Positions 1 to 13,313 are shown, numbered from the stretch's first letter. The stretch: DNA of 64,000 nt from Breviolum minutum Mf 1.05b.01 (GCA_000507305.1 DF241519.1:1-64000), one strand, 5' to 3'. Translations and numbers: made by a program. The notes: a model not told the origin generated them from the letters alone.

Positions 1-57
1 CTGTTGTTGTTGCTGCAAAAAACCAGTGGAATATATTTCCAGCAATTTCAAAAGTGA

Positions 58-288
58 AAGTCGATTGTAAAAAGAAACGCATGGCAAAAAATTGGCAAAG
101 GTAAAAAAAAGCATCCAGGCGTGTTTTTTTTACAACCAAACAAAAGTGATGGAATTTCATTCCCAGAAAACATAGGTGAAGAAGATGCATCATTTTTGAT
201 GGTAGCTGTGTTGTGGATACAAGAAAATCATAAGGCTAATTTCCTCTCGAACACGAACATTTTGAACCCCCACAAAGGTGGAGGTTAG
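58..288 (+). CDS. Candidate exon, unknown protein (left edge)
   Basis: This frame is open from just after a TGA to the TAG at 286-288 and has no ATG at its beginning, so it could only be an internal or terminal exon. The translation is amino-acid balanced, with the segments GISFPENIGEEDASFLMVAV and LWIQENHKANFLSNTNILN. An AG suitable as a 3' splice site lies at about 51-57. The upstream part of any gene would be outside the window. I recognise no family. The assignment rests only on the protein-like look of the frame. Confidence 0.3.
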   Translation, partial: KSIVKRNAWQKIGKGKKKHPGVFFLQPNKSDGISFPENIGEEDASFLMVAVLWIQENHKANFLSNTNILNPHKGGG

Positions 289-1067
289 CAACCAACAAAA
301 ATCTCGGCTCATTAGGAAAAAACCCTGAAAAATTGGTCATGAAGGTTTGGTTCAGATGACTTTTCCTTTCCATTTTCCGTGGTGAAAAAAGTCTCAGGTT
401 GGCTGTTCAGCCCTTAGTTTAGATAAGTTTTTTTTTTATTGAAGATTTAGAACATGATGGGATGCAAGCGGAAAAGTTCAAGATGGAGCTGCAAGACATG
501 TCCTTGACTGGCATTTGTTGTGGGAAGGGGATGATGTATCATAAAAAGACATGTACCTCCCTGAAAACTAACATGGCAATGGAAAAGCACCGTTTTTAAG
601 TAGGAAATACATCCTCAAATGGTTGGGTTTTCCATTGTCGTGTTAGTTTCCAGGGTGTATGCGAATTAATCACGATCATGTTTCATGATCACCATCATGA
701 CAGTGATCATTATATTTAATATTTGAGTAATAACCTGGATGTGATTCACAATCAGAAAGTTCCTCAAAGAGGTTTAAACTAGCCCACAGTCAGGGCGGTT
801 TCGATGTTTTGGAGTTGTTAAAACAAACCGAATCACTCTCAAAAGGGAAAATTGGCTTAGAAATTGGCCTATCAAAAAGTTGCCTTTGAAAAATGATTGG
901 GCAATCTATGGCATGATTATTCAATCCCTTTATTGTGTTTCTTTCTTTTGGGGCGAGATCTTTGATGTTTTTTCGCTTTACACCTCGGTAAACTGACATA
1001 GCTGGCTGGAAAATGGACCCTGAATGAAGATGTATTTCCTATTGAAGATGGGGATATTCCAGCCCGC

Positions 1068-1189
1068 TACTGTCGATGGTTCCAAAATCCGGCGCTCACC
1101 AGTTGAGGTTGGTAGTTTTTCCCAGCATTTACAAGGTTTTAGCACCATCCCAGGTGGTTTTCTCGCCGGATTCTGAACCATCAACAGTA
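1068..1189. mobile_element. Inverted-repeat element, family B (TACTGTTGATGGTTC)
   Basis: Termini TACTGTCGATGGTTCC and CTGAACCATCAACAGTA are inverted repeats. The interior has the recurrent segments ACCAGTTGAGG, CATTTACAAGG and TTTTAGCACCATCCCAGGTGG. Related copies occur at 2478-2591 (reverse orientation), 42363-42480, 45201-45325, about 59207-59310 and 63852-63945 (reverse). Confidence 0.85.
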
Positions 1190-1337
1190 GGGATCTTTAT
1201 TTCATGGCTTATGAATCAATCCCGCCCTATATATCCTATAAAACCGGGTAGGATGAAACATCCCTCATATACATCTAAACAACCAAGGGTATGTTAGATT
1301 ACCAGAGGGTAATCAGCCGCTCCCCAAACTTTTTCAG

Positions 1338-2108
1338 GACGGTGGTGTGTCGCGACTTACGGTCCAAGGCGTTGGAAAAAAAACCCGGCAAGGATGCAAG
1401 TGGACACCGGTTGATCTTGTTGTTTGACCCGGATGATTGTGTCAGAGTTTTGCAAAGTGGCACAGAGAAAATTATGATACAAAGGCTGGGACAAAATTTG
1501 ACTAGATCCTAGATGCACTTGATGTTTTTTCTCCAACAAATTGAAAAAAACAGAGTTATTTTCTTGGAAAAATGGGCACCGTACCTCTCCAGGAGGATGT
1601 CAATAGCCCCTGAAAGTTCGCCGGATTTTTCGCGAAAGAACCTTATCCCCAAAGGATAGATGCAAGGCTTTTGGCAAACACATTTTGATGGTCTCTTGAT
1701 GGTCTCCACAAATTGATGCCTTGCTATACACAGTCCCTGAAACTAACAGCTCGCCCCTGAAAATGGGGACCCCTGGAGTCCAGGGAGATTCCGAACTTGG
1801 AAACCACCATTTTTTAGGGGCATTGTTAGGTGAAACAACCATTTTTTATGTAAAGATTTGGAATCATCATCCAATTGATTGATTTCCAACCATAAAAAAA
1901 ACTGGTTGGCCTTGGAGAAACCCAGGTTGTCCACCCTTGGGTTGTTTCCACCCCGCTGAAACCTGCCAGGCGTGTCCCCGCGACCGCCTTTGTGCCTTCT
2001 TCCACCGCCGCGCTGAGCGACGCCGACCGCCACCGGACGGTGCGGGGGGGGGTATTTTTTTGTTTTGGGGGGGTGGCTGGGGTCCTGAAGAAGGCACATG
2101 GGCATTCA

Positions 2109-2165
<57 letters not shown>

Positions 2166-2660
2166 TGGAACAAACTCATGCATGTAGTTGATGTGTTTTT
2201 TTAATTGGGTGTCTATTCATTTTTTGCTTTGGTCGAAGCGTTGGAAAGCTAGATGGGCTCCGAGGGTGATCAAGAACCGACTGGTTGCTAAGGATGGTTG
2301 AAGGATATTCATCTAAAGATCCAAGTTCAATTCCTCAGCCGAGGTCACCCCAAGGATCACCCCACCCTTAATTCAGGCAATTTGCCCAGTTTCAATATGA
2401 TGTTTTCAACACCTTGTGATTTGTTTTTGTAGCACTGGAAGGATATCATCCACCTGATCATACATCATCCAAAAAGATACTGCTGATGGTTCAGAAATCC
2501 CAAACAACCACCTGGGATGTAGAAAACCCTGTACATAATGGGAAAAACTGACAACCACAACTGGTTAGCAAGATGTCTTCCATCAACAGTAGGTAGGTTT
2601 TTTTCCCATTTTGGTCCCAGGTTTTCTAGATCACAGGTGCTGGAGGATTTGGAAACCTAC
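1338..2660 (+). CDS. Candidate multi-exon gene (exons 1338-1484, 1970-2039, 2637-~2660)
   Basis: Three short exons join in one frame. Exon 1 follows TTTTTCAG and reads through RDLRSKALEKKPGKD and LILLFDPDDCVRVLQSGTEK. A GC donor at 1485 and the acceptor ending at 1969 join it to a GC-rich exon reading RVPATAFVPSS-TAALSDADRHRT. A GT donor at 2040 and the acceptor ending at 2636 join that to VLEDLETYLED. At the last junction the first four intron bases (GTGC) recur at the start of the next exon; at the first junction GC recurs. The end of exon 3 is unclear because an inverted-repeat element starts at 2658. A possible last exon at 2821-2903 reads LVLADRQIPTTRGRCPKRPG and then stops. The family is not recognised and the start lies upstream. 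Confidence 0.4.
2112..2165. repeat. (ATC)n microsatellite
   Basis: About 18 uninterrupted ATC units. The frames that read poly-Ile, poly-His or poly-Met through it are artefacts of the repeat. Confidence 0.95.
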
Positions 2661-2787
2661 TTGGAGGATCATCCCAGTTAGTAAGTGCCATTTAGGTCAT
2701 TTGGAAGGGGAATAACCTCAGGAATTGGGGACTTACGATCACCATGGTTATTAACCACTTACGAGTCCTGGGATGATCCTCCAAGTA
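2658..2787. mobile_element. Inverted-repeat element, family A (TACTTGGAGGATCATCCCAG)
   Basis: The element is bounded by TACTTGGAGG and CCTCCAAGTA, the two ends being inverted repeats with a non-coding interior. It belongs to the most abundant family here. The left arm contains TTAGTAAGTG, which includes the 5' splice consensus GTAAGT. Other full or nearly full copies are listed as separate entries. Confidence 0.85.
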
Positions 2788-4114
2788 TCAACTGGTGCAG
2801 GATATCTTCCATCCCAACAGTATCTCTGAAACTCGTCCTCGCTGACCGCCAGATACCGACTACACGAGGCCGCTGCCCGAAGAGGCCCGGACCTGATTCA
2901 TAGGGGGGCATGGGTGTTTTTTGCGGGTGCTGGGAGGGAAAGGTTTCCAAACCCATGGTATTTTTATAGGGGAAACAAATTGGCCAACAAAAAATCCAAG
3001 TCACTTTTCAAAACAATCATGGGTTCAACATGTTTTTTTTTCCATATGGGTTCAATTGATGAAAACGGCTTAGAACTTTTGTTTTTTGTGGGGTGAACAT
3101 CTTTATCAAAAATGCATCATGGGACCACATTACCAACCGGACCCCTTTTTTCTAAGTTCTAGGATGTCCCGTTGGAAGTTAGGATCAACGGTTAGGATCA
3201 ATGGGTTATTTCACCCCAATATACTCATATTTCTAAGTCGATTATAACCCATTTACAAACCATTGATCCTAACTTCCAGCGGGTCATCTAAGTTGTAGGG
3301 GTCCATGGGTTCAGGAAGGGTCCTCAACGTTTGGAGATTCCTAGGATTTTCGGGAAATCACTCAAATCCACCAATGAAAAACTTGCATCAACTTTGAATC
3401 AAGGCCCCCCCCAAAAAATGGGTTTGGACCATTTCGGGTGGTCCCATTGCTGGGTGAAACTCATCTTCCCATTTTTTGATATCCACTGGAACCCATGGGT
3501 CTCCCGGGTGGTCCGGTCTTAAGGATCCTAACGATTGCTGGGCCCCCCGAGTCCGATGGAGTCGGGAAGATGGGGGCTGGGCCCCCTGAAGTTTCCACGA
3601 GTAGCACCTTAAAAAAAGACATGGTTGGAAGATGACTTTTTTTTTTCAGAAGGGTTGCCTTTTTGGGGGGTCATGTTAGTTTAAAGTGCGTGGATTTCCT
3701 ACTATAGGACATCTCTAGGACGTTTCAGGTTGGAAGATGTTGAAGATGTTTTTCTTTCTCAAAAGGCCGAAACAAGGGTTGGTTGAGGACAGCGAATTTC
3801 GACAGGCAATGCCAGAAGATTGGCTTTTCAGCTTCCAGCGTCCTCCTTTCAGTGATACCGCGTGACTTGGTTGTTTCACATGGGAGTGGGTCCACGCGGT
3901 CGAAATTGGTGATTTCGGGGGGTGGAAACTTTCCTAAAAAAAGGGAGGTGTCCAAAAAAGGGACGTGACTTAGATGAGATTTGAACAATTTAGAAATCAG
4001 TGATGTTGTTTGTGTGCGAAAAAATCAAGGCAAGTTTTTCAGATAGGATTCTTTTGCTGAATATGCCATATGCCCCAACATCAATTCTGGGATTCTTTGT
4101 TGTTGCTGCTGCTC

Positions 4115-4116
<2 letters not shown>

Positions 4117-4171
<55 letters not shown>

Positions 4172-4205
4172 GTACTACTACTAGTACTACTACTAGTACT
4201 ACTAG

Positions 4206-4243
<38 letters not shown>

Positions 4244-4385
4244 GACCACCTTCCCCCTCTGGCAAACTCTTTGGTCCAAACCTTTTTGGAGCTTTGATTC
4301 GATCTTTTTTGTCGAGGCCAACTGGGCGCTTAGAAACCAAACCTCTGCCTGCAGGCAGTGTACCACCAGGTGGGTCGCGTGGGTG
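4117..4385 (+). CDS. Possible Thr/Ser-run coding segment over a (CTA)n tract
   Basis: A CTA/ACT trinucleotide tract at about 4117-4241 is read in one + frame as Thr with periodic Ser. It continues in the same frame into a protein-like, Pro-rich tail (RPPSPSGKLFGPNLFGALI, then SFLSRPTGRLETKPLPAG) that stops at TGA 4384-4386. The minus strand also stays open as poly-Val, which is expected for any such repeat. Either this is a mucin-like exon or a simple-sequence repeat with a chance open tail. No splice sites decide the case. Confidence 0.25.
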
Positions 4386-5343
4386 AGAGAAGGGTCTGAC
4401 GTTATAAGTTTTCGGATTTGTTACTGTTGAAAGGTAGTGATTCGTTTCCTTGTTCGGGGATTGTGAGGATCAATTTCCAAGGACCACAAAAAACCCATGA
4501 CGGATCCATTGGATGTAGGATGAAGGGTTTTTGTTGATCCTACATGGTCCTACCATAAAAAAATCCACCCAAAAATGAAGGTTTAGTTCGGCTCCCCGAG
4601 CCTAAAACATGCACAAAAAAATCCCTGGTGGCGAAGATTCGCATCCTGGGGTGAAAAGTGGGGATCAGCACTTTTCACCATCTACCGGATTCTTTTCGCA
4701 TCTCTTCGCATCCCTGAAATCCCGAAGTAGTAGATAAACCTTGCCATGTTTTGCCATGAAAGTGGGAGGTGGGGTACAACTTACCTTAAGGTCAAAATAG
4801 GTGGCTTGCTGATACAAGCTTGGTAGGTTAGTAAAGGGTCAGCAAAAAAACAACAATAATATATATATATATATATAGAGATTGTGCCATGTACTCTTCA
4901 AGTACTGTAAGGTGTTTTGGTGTTGTGACCTGGTGATCCCTGACAAGAAGCGAAAGGTTTTCAAGGAGGTCAGGTTCTTTCACCAATGCCTCAACCATTA
5001 TAAGGGGTTACTGTATATATTGCTAGTTGTATGTCATTGGGCCCTTGTGATTTTTCGAACTTTGGCCATTTTTTGGGCCGACCACCTTGAAAAATGTATA
5101 AGGCAAACAGTCTGCAGACCGTGGTGAATCATTGGGTTTTGATCCTACCAACTGATCTCAGCTGATGTTGTTTTCTTTGTTCCCCGGATTCTTTTGTGAA
5201 GCATCAAGAATGTCACTCATTCATAACTTCGAAGCCACACCACACGAGATCAACATGGAACCTCAAGAATGATGCTTTGGTTCAGACGATTTTCCTTTTC
5301 CAGGGGGCCTGTATTCTCAGGTGGAACCATGTTAATCTTCCAG

Positions 5344-5510
5344 GGCGTAACAAAGCAAGGAACTCCCCCTCAAAATTTTCACATACCCCAAATGACGCCA
5401 TCTTTGAAGCTGTTTTGGATGCCATTTTGCCAAGGCTAACCGGCAAATCTATTCGTCAACAAATCATGGGGACATCATTGACCCCCCCAAAAACTACCAT
5501 ATACCCCTGA
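5344..5510 (+). CDS. Candidate terminal exon, unknown protein
   Basis: After the acceptor TTCCAG (ending 5343) the frame reads GRNKARNSPSKFSHTPNDAI, then FEAVLDAILPRLTGKSIRQQ, and ends at TGA 5508-5510. The middle part has the balanced helical composition of real protein. The sequence just upstream (about 5240-5343) looks like an inverted-repeat element (ATCAACATGGAACCT against AGGTGGAACCATGTTAATCTTCCAG), so the preceding intron may be that element. A frame at 4882-5127 with hydrophobic stretches could be an upstream exon but is at chance length. Family not recognised. Confidence 0.4.
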
Positions 5511-7944
5511 AAAATCACGGTTTTTATGACGACTTTCCTTTTGACATGGTACCTTTTTCAGGATGAAAATGTCCATGAAAATGGTTCAACAACCATTTTC
5601 CATGAAACAGATTTCCCGTGAAAAAGACTTAGAAAATCATCCAATTGATAGCCAACCATTTTATATATCGATGTTCCAAGTTCCCCCCCGGTGACATATG
5701 TTCGAGGCCGAGGAAAATTCACCAAACATTTCGGGTACCTAGGTACCTAAAATGGAGCTACTCAAGCTGTATGTAAGGCTTCTGAAAGGGAAAACCCATC
5801 CCCAAAATAGCCGAATATCAGGTTCAGTACCTCCAAATTAGGTACCTGAAATTCTTGGGTCCACCATAAGAACCGAGTCCGTTACATGGGAAAATCGGGC
5901 CCCTAAAGATTGACAGGTAGCGTTTGTCCCTTGCTGATGTTTCGGGTTTCAACCCTATTTTTTTAGGGCAACGTTTCAGGTGATGAAACGGCAAACCCTG
6001 GAAATTCTTGGTGAAAATTTCGCCACATCAAATCGTCAGGCTTATGTGAGCCCGAAGACGCACCACCTGGGTGCCATTCTGGGGGGGAAGTTTCAGGAAG
6101 GGCGGGAGGAAGGCATGCGATGGGGGTCTAAAGTCATGATTTTTATATAAAATAAGGGAGGGTCATAAATCCTCCAATCATAGTAGGGGTTTATACACCC
6201 TTTATTTGCATATATACTTGGATTTGTACATTTGTACAAGGTGATATTTTTTCGGATTCCACGATGGTAAATCACCATTTTTCATCGCCATTTGGGGAAT
6301 GATTATATATTTTTCCAACCACCTGACAAGCAAATCTAAGTATAATAGTAGGGTCATAAAATCCAATAGCAGGGGTTTATATATACCCTTTAATATAAGG
6401 ATTCCCTATGAAGTGGTGGGATGACTATCCACAATATAACTTGGCACATATTTTGATGAACATGTCTTGCAAGTCATTTTGGATTAAGATGTTCTGCAAG
6501 TGAACTGTTTTCTCACAAAATCTTGTCTCAGAAGACCTGTCTTGAAGAAAGGATCTTCATAGGACATTGACTTATCATTGAAACTGTCATGGAGTTCGCC
6601 TCGTCTGTCCGAAGCGATATTGCTTTGAAGGAGTCTCTGTTTTTTAGATCCGTGCGGGTCGCATTTTAATGTTTGCATCAGAACTTAAGTTCGAGTCATT
6701 CCAGCATAGCTGGTTAAAAAACATGAACCTTTTCTTTCGTAAGAAACAAATTTTTCTTTTCGGCACTTTTTAAATTGAAAATCTCAGCCTGCTATGTTTG
6801 ACAAGAATCCACAAATTCGTGGATCATTTGGCAGGTAGAATTGATGGGAGGTAAGCATCACCTCTATTGCCTTCCCCCCAAAAAGCGATGACCCAAAATC
6901 GAAAGTGTATCGCAGTTGACGGTTTATTTAGGTTTGATACTTCACTTCCTCATGGATTCATACATTGATTTTTTGATTAAAGACATGAACACATAAAAAG
7001 TCCCATCCTTTTTTTCCGACTCTGATTCTTAAAGAACAAAAAAAACAGTTTCTGCATCAACAAGGAACCATTTTGATACGACTTACCCCCCAGAAATTTA
7101 ACATAGATACCAAAAATGGCCATACTTGAAAGGAGATACATCTTCCAAACCATAATTTTTGGTATCTACGTTGGATTTCCAGAGGGTAACGCAAACTTTT
7201 TTGTTTCCTGAGACTGGTTGGTTTTCCTCAGTGAATGTGTGTGGGAAACCGCGGTAGGTTGGTGTCCTACTTGCACGACATTACTGTGCCACCATTCTTG
7301 TGCCTTTGGTTGAAAATCAAGAAATCGGATCTGGCCGGGGTTTTTAGGGGCATTTTGTTGCAAATGGTTGTTGTTTATAGATAGACTTGGGGACAAGGAT
7401 TTTTTTTTGCAGTGGTGTTTTTTTTTCCCTTTAAACAAAAAGAAAGACAGAGGGATATTTTTGCTTCGTTTCAAAGAATCAGATGGATATTTTTATTTGC
7501 AACAGAAAAACTGAGTTGGGGTTTTTGGGGTTTTTGGGATACTAGCAAATCAATTTGCGTGTGATTTTTGAATCCCCTAGTTTCAGGATCCAGCAAAAAA
7601 ATGCATCAAACAAAAACAAACAACTCCGACACTCCGGTAAACTAACATGAAATCCACCATGAATGAAGATATATTTCCTATTAAAAAATTGGTGGTTTTT
7701 CATTGCTATGTTTAGTTTACCAGAGGGTAACGGAAAGTTGATGTGATTTTTCTTCCAAAAATCGACCCTTCAGAGGTGGAGTTGTCGTTTTTTATTGATT
7801 AGCTGAGGTCGCCCTGAGAATTTTCAGGCAATTCAGGTGGGTGACTGCGTTCTTTTTAAAGATCATCCAATTACCTTAAGGTCAAAATAGATGGCTTGCT
7901 GATAAAAGCTTGGTAGGTTAGTAAAGGAATCCTTATAAACCAAT

Positions 7945-8045
7945 ACCCTCCTGGGAACGAACATATCCCATCAAAAATCACTTTTGAAGATGATTTTCCT
8001 TCTCCCAAGGTGGGATATGTTAGTTCCCTGGAGGGTATGTAGGGA
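7945..8045. mobile_element. Inverted-repeat element (TACCCTCCTGGGAAC… ends)
   Basis: Left end CCCTCCTGGGAACGAACATA and right end GTTAGTTCCCTGGAGGG form terminal inverted repeats, with a further pair TATCCCATC / GGTGGGATATG inside. The same element is found at 11122-11220 and, inserted in another element, at about 50103-50196. Confidence 0.8.
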
Positions 8046-10795
8046 CGGTTAGCCATCTATTTTTCAATTACTGTAGATGGGCATGATTACCCTCGAAACG
8101 AAGCCAGCAAGTTGGCACCAAACCAAAATGGATGGTTTGGGGATCGTTTCCGGATTTGGGATTTATCGCCTCTTTTCAGGGGCGAAATGGCTGTTAGTTT
8201 CAGGGAGTGTAAAAGCTGTTGCAAGGATTTGCAAGGATACTTCTGACTTTTAAGCAGGATTTCATGGAACGTCAGAGAGGTTTGAATTTCAGTCACCTGT
8301 AGAAATTTCAGCAATTTTGCATCAAATCAAGACGTTTTTGTCGCCAAGTGTTTTGTGTTTGTATCACTGCTCTTCAGGTGACCACTCTTGGAATAGTTGT
8401 AGGCATGTAACGGTTGTATTCGTATTCAGTATTAGTATCTTCCAAAAAAAAAATGGCGGGCAAACCTCTCTATAGTAACCCGATAGTCCTCTATAGAAAA
8501 GCATCGTTTGCAAGTTGGAAGCAATGAAGGGTTGCAATCACTAACTTGGAGGTAGCATGACACGGAGTGTGTCCCTTATATGTTCTCCCCTTTCTCATAA
8601 ATCCAGGGTGATTTCAGCCTTCGCAGCCTTCGCCGTTGTTTCATGGACCGAGGTGGTCGACGCTTCAGTTGTTGGACAAGGTTGGTTTTTGTTGTTCCTG
8701 ATCACTCCGTGGATGACCCTCACATGGCAAAGGATTGATGTGACCCCAAATATTTTAATAGGAAATACATCTTCAAGAGGTCTATTTTTCTAGCCTGGCA
8801 TGTTAGCTTACTCTGGGGTAAGGCTTGCTTGGAGCTTCCTTGGTAGGTGTAATGGTGATGGTTTTAGGGGAAAGCTGAAGACAGAATGTGGTGGCGACCT
8901 CAAAAAGACCGAAGGGTTTGACCCCAAGCAACCTCTCAAGTTTTATCCGTCTTTTGGTAGGGAAACAAGAATTGTACTTGTATGACTTAACTAAAAACAC
9001 CACCCATATTTTGCTGGGTGAAAACCACCCTGTCCCATGGAATCATGGTGCAACAAGGACGTGTCCAACAATGGCATATGCAATGAGATGTCCCCTCAGT
9101 AGGTCCGTAGGTACCGTAGGTACAGACATTCAAACCTACTCACCTGGGATTGGTTGAATGATGAAACCCTCCCGGATTTCCCAGGCGGATTTCCGAAGCA
9201 CTTCACGAATCTGAATCTTAACCCGTGATTTTTGAAAGGCTTTTATCGTTGTAACTCTAGCATGTCCTAAGATCGGTGGAGTTGTTCTCAATGATTTTGG
9301 GCCTGAAGATGTTGATTTTTATGATCAAGTCGCCCTTGCCTCACACTGAACAGGTGAACACCCCCAGGACATGCCGGTCCAATGGTTTGTCCAGTGTGGA
9401 ACCGGGTGGGTGGTGGAAGATAGCTCTTTTTATTTCTGTTTTTCTTGTTGTTGTTGTTGTTGTTGTTGCTGTTGCTGTTGTTGTGGTTTTCCTTCTTCGT
9501 TCAGATGGGTTGTAAGTACACGGATTCAATCTGACAAATAGTTGGGTGGGCATTCAATTTCCAAAACACCGGCATTTCAATATTCTGTTTCACGTGGATG
9601 AACATGGAGGTTCTGTTTTTGTGTTCGCAAGAAAGCAAACACAGATTTCAAGAGGTAAAAAGATTTCACATGTGAAAAGGTGGGTTTCCTTCTCCAATGT
9701 CCACGTTATAACAGTGATTTTGGTTGGAAAGCCCAGGCTTCCTCCTGAAAATTTGTCACGGAACCATTTCCGATTTCTTAGGGTTTCCACCGAAAAAGGT
9801 CCACGAAAAATCCATCCCCCCATTCGCAACCGATGTTCGTTCTCTGGGTGCTTTTTTGGTGAAATCCGAGAACTTGGCTCTTGGGATTTGTTCCAAAGAT
9901 CTTTTTTTGTGTTGGCCACTAATGTGAAGGTAAAAAGAATGCTATATAGATTTTTTCGAAAGAAAAGGTAGGGAATGAAAGGGAATCTAAATGGAAATCT
10001 ATCTTATAGATTTAACTTGAATGAATCACTGATAGTGTCTTTTTAAAGCGTAAATTCAAACTCGTGAAGGTTGCAATTTTGAATTCTTCCATGGCCTGTT
10101 CGCATTGAAACGAAAATGAATGTTTACTTAGTAGAAGGATTGGACTTCCACCTAAATAAGCTTAAGGATCCCATAAGGTGTTTCATATCACCAGGGAGCC
10201 AGTTCTGGGAGTATGGGACTAGACACTCAAGCACTAGCAGCCAAAACACAAAGGTTTTGGCAGGAAAGAAAACGACGAGATATAAAACTTTTACTGCATT
10301 TAAAGGTCCAAATTCACTCAGAAAATTCGTACTTGGAAAGCAATACCAACATGCGGACCGAGAATTTGGTGTCCGGAATTTTGCGCTAAGTACCAACATT
10401 CTTGGGACCTGACCTTTTTTTTGCTTTCGGCTCAGAATCCTTTGGATCATTTTCGCCCAGAATTGTTGCAAAGGGCTTTTCGCCTTGTCGAAATTGAGGC
10501 ACACTTTTTTCACCTTTCCATCTGTCACATGTCAAGAGCTGCTGAAAACAAGTCAACACTTATATAGAGTTACCCAGAATGTTCCGAAATGAAAGGACGT
10601 TTAGTATAGTTTTGTTGTTGATGGTTCCACTTCAAATGTTTAAGTTGGATTTCGTGCCTGTCAATCTAAAGGCCTCCTCCATACTCCCACCTTTCTGGGA
10701 AAACAGCTTTTGGGGAACTTTTACCACGCCTGAGATCCAATCCTTTCAAAAAGATTCCAAGAGGCAAGGGGTCACAACGGCGGGAGATTAATTAC

Positions 10796-10839
<44 letters not shown>

Positions 10840-10840
10840 T
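10796..10840. repeat. (ATC)n microsatellite
   Basis: About 14 ATC units, not within any supportable exon. Confidence 0.95.
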
Positions 10841-12881
10841 CCATTTTGGCAGTTTAAAACTGAACTTCACCGGCATTTTTTAAAGATCAAACAAAAAAAC
10901 CAACAGCCCTACAAACCTGAAAGAAGAGGTGCACAGGACCCTATGCCCCTAAACCTTTCACGGTTCTCCCCGTTGTTTTGCGCGGTGGTTGGGTCGTATT
11001 CCCCACCTGTGGGAGTGCATCCATTCGCCGCAAAAAACCCCGGATGAGATGATGGTGGACAGGCGAAGTTGTTTCAAGGGCATACTTGGTGGTAAGCCCA
11101 AAAAACCAGTTATAAATGGAGTTACCCTCCAAGGAATTAAGATATCCCACCTTGGGAAAAGGAAAATCATCTTCAAAAGTGATTTTTGATGGGATATGTT
11201 AGTTCCCTGAAGGATATATCTTATAACCCTGATAAATGGCCGAAAATAAATGGGTAACTGGGGTGATTTCACCCTACTCATTGGGGAATTAGCAGCAAAC
11301 ATAGCTGAATTAGCTTGGATTTTGTTTACATAGTTGGTGAGTTTTTTACGGATTCCATCATAGTAAATCACACATATTTTACCACCATTTTGGGAGATTT
11401 TTTTAAGAAAAAAACTTTTTCCAAGGATCTTATTCAAGTAAAAACAACATCGCCTCATAAATGGCTTTCACTGGGATGAAATCTTACCCCGAAATAAGTG
11501 GGGAGTTATTGGTAGCCCTATAACTGGTGATTTTGGCCCCGCCTTGTTGGATGGATGTTGGATGGATGACTTTTTTTAAAGCTAAGAAATGCCAGGATTG
11601 GTACCATGTGTTCATGAAATGGGTAAAAAACAAACATGAAAGGGTGCAAAAATAACTGGTGTTCATTACATTTAGCAAGAGATACTGCAGGTATTTTAAG
11701 ATGGGAATCAGAGGGCTTTGAGTTAAATAGGTCGAGGTCCAGAAAAAAATCCATCCACCCCGAAAACTGAGTTGATGTAAGTCCAGAAATGTTTCTTCTC
11801 CATGGTTGAAAGAACATGACGTTTCTTTTTTATCCAAATCAGCATGAATTTTCCCAAAAGATTCCATGCTGATTTTCCAGGGGTGCGTTAGTAGAGGTCT
11901 TGTGCATAGTGAATGGCGCGAAACTATTTTATGATTCACTCAAGGTACACTTCTTGGTGTTTTGGGATGAATTTCCCACTCTCCAATGATGGCTGAAAAG
12001 AAAGGATTTTGTTTTTTTTTTTGTGAAACTTTTTCCGTTTTTTTTTCTGCAGTCCCCAGTGCCTTAATCATAAGGGAAAATGGTGGGGGGCCCCTTAAAA
12101 CGGGGGCCCCTTCTCCAACAGGAGGTTCAACAGTTACGAGCTGGGCCCCTATGATTGTTATAACAGGAGTTATGATTCACCGCTATAAATGGCTAAAAAG
12201 AAATGGGTAACTGGGGTGAAATTTCACCCCAAGATAAGTGGAGTCAGGGGACCCCTACTTGTAACTTGGAACTACCACCCACCCAGGATTCCAGTCACCT
12301 TTTTTCCAGATTTCGCACTTGATCCACCCGTTTTGGGTGATCTGCCACCAGTCAACTTACGTGTACTCGCAACAGGGAACCCAGGATTCAAGTCACCACC
12401 AGGATGGCATGAACCATTTTTAGGGATCGGGAATTCCCTATAAAATTCAACCTTCATTTGTGACTGGAATCCTGGGGGGTAGACCGAACTAACTGGTAGG
12501 GGCCTCACCTTCTAGGGCCTTGTAGGGGTCCCCCACAATTACCATGGCTTCCCCGGTTGGGTTCTTGGAGGCCGACAGATCGGCCCATGAGCAAATCACT
12601 GTTGCAAGTGCCTGGTCAGGTTGGAACAAACAAATTTTGTTCTGCAGAGGGCGGTGGATGGGTGGGTCTTTATGATTTTTATGTGTTTTTTGAATTCGCC
12701 TCAGTAGTTTTCTTAAGAAAAGATCTTTCATGGCGTTTATGGCAGCCGGCATTTTTTGAAGATACTGTAAGTGTTTTTTTTCCAACAGAAGGGGAATGAA
12801 TGTGTTTGATTTAAGCCCAAAATAGGGGTTTCCTATCAAGATTCTTAATTACCTTATTGTCAAAATACATGGCTAACGGCC

Positions 12882-12980
12882 CTGCACATAGGTCCAGGGT
12901 GAAAAAGGGTGAAGCAACCGGGAACCATATGGGAAAAGGTTCGGGGTGGGTAACCCAAGAAACCCTGGACCTATGTGCAG
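12882..12980. mobile_element. Short inverted-repeat element with perfect 19-bp arms
   Basis: CTGCACATAGGTCCAGGGT at the left end is the exact reverse complement of the right end. The interior of about 60 bp has no coding frame. I see only this copy. Confidence 0.8.
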
Positions 12981-13313
12981 CGAAGATGAAGGAATTTACT
13001 TGCCAATTTGGCTGGTACTTTTGGGTGTTGATTTGCTCTTGGCATTTGTGATTCCGTGGATTCCGTCGGTTTGGTGGTGATTTTTTTGGATGATTTTGAA
13101 GATGCCGATTTTTATTGTTTGGGTTTTTTATGAGGATTTCTAATGTATTGCTTCCGAATCATGAAAGTTAGATGCCCATAGTTTTCGCAGGATTGGTTCA
13201 TGCTTCATCTCATTTCCGGATGGGTAGCATGTTAGCATGTTGCTGAGATGATTCATTTTTTATTCTTCCCAAGCCATGGGGGAAAGATTTCTTTTTGAAT
13301 TCTTCCCTCCCAG

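Larger units (their letters stand above)
5511..13313. other. Element-rich stretch without a supportable gene
   Basis: I see inverted-repeat elements at about 5735-5870 (GGTACCTAAAATGGAG arms; second copy 22780-22925), 7630-7735 (GGTAAACTAACAT ends), 7945-8045 and 11122-11220 (reciprocal copies with TATCCCACCTTGGGA interiors), and 12882-12980. There are also simple repeats at 9446-9486 (GTT-rich) and 10796-10840 (ATC). The longest frames (for example 9546-9971, 141 codons) are at chance length. Some short frames look protein-like (about 8240-8470 and 8585-8690 on +), but nothing fixes their splice sites. Confidence 0.5.

Noticed and set aside
9546..9971. A 141-codon + frame
   Set aside because: Frames of this length are expected by chance in 64 kb at this composition. 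The opposite strand is also open over much of it, and no splice or start context supports it.
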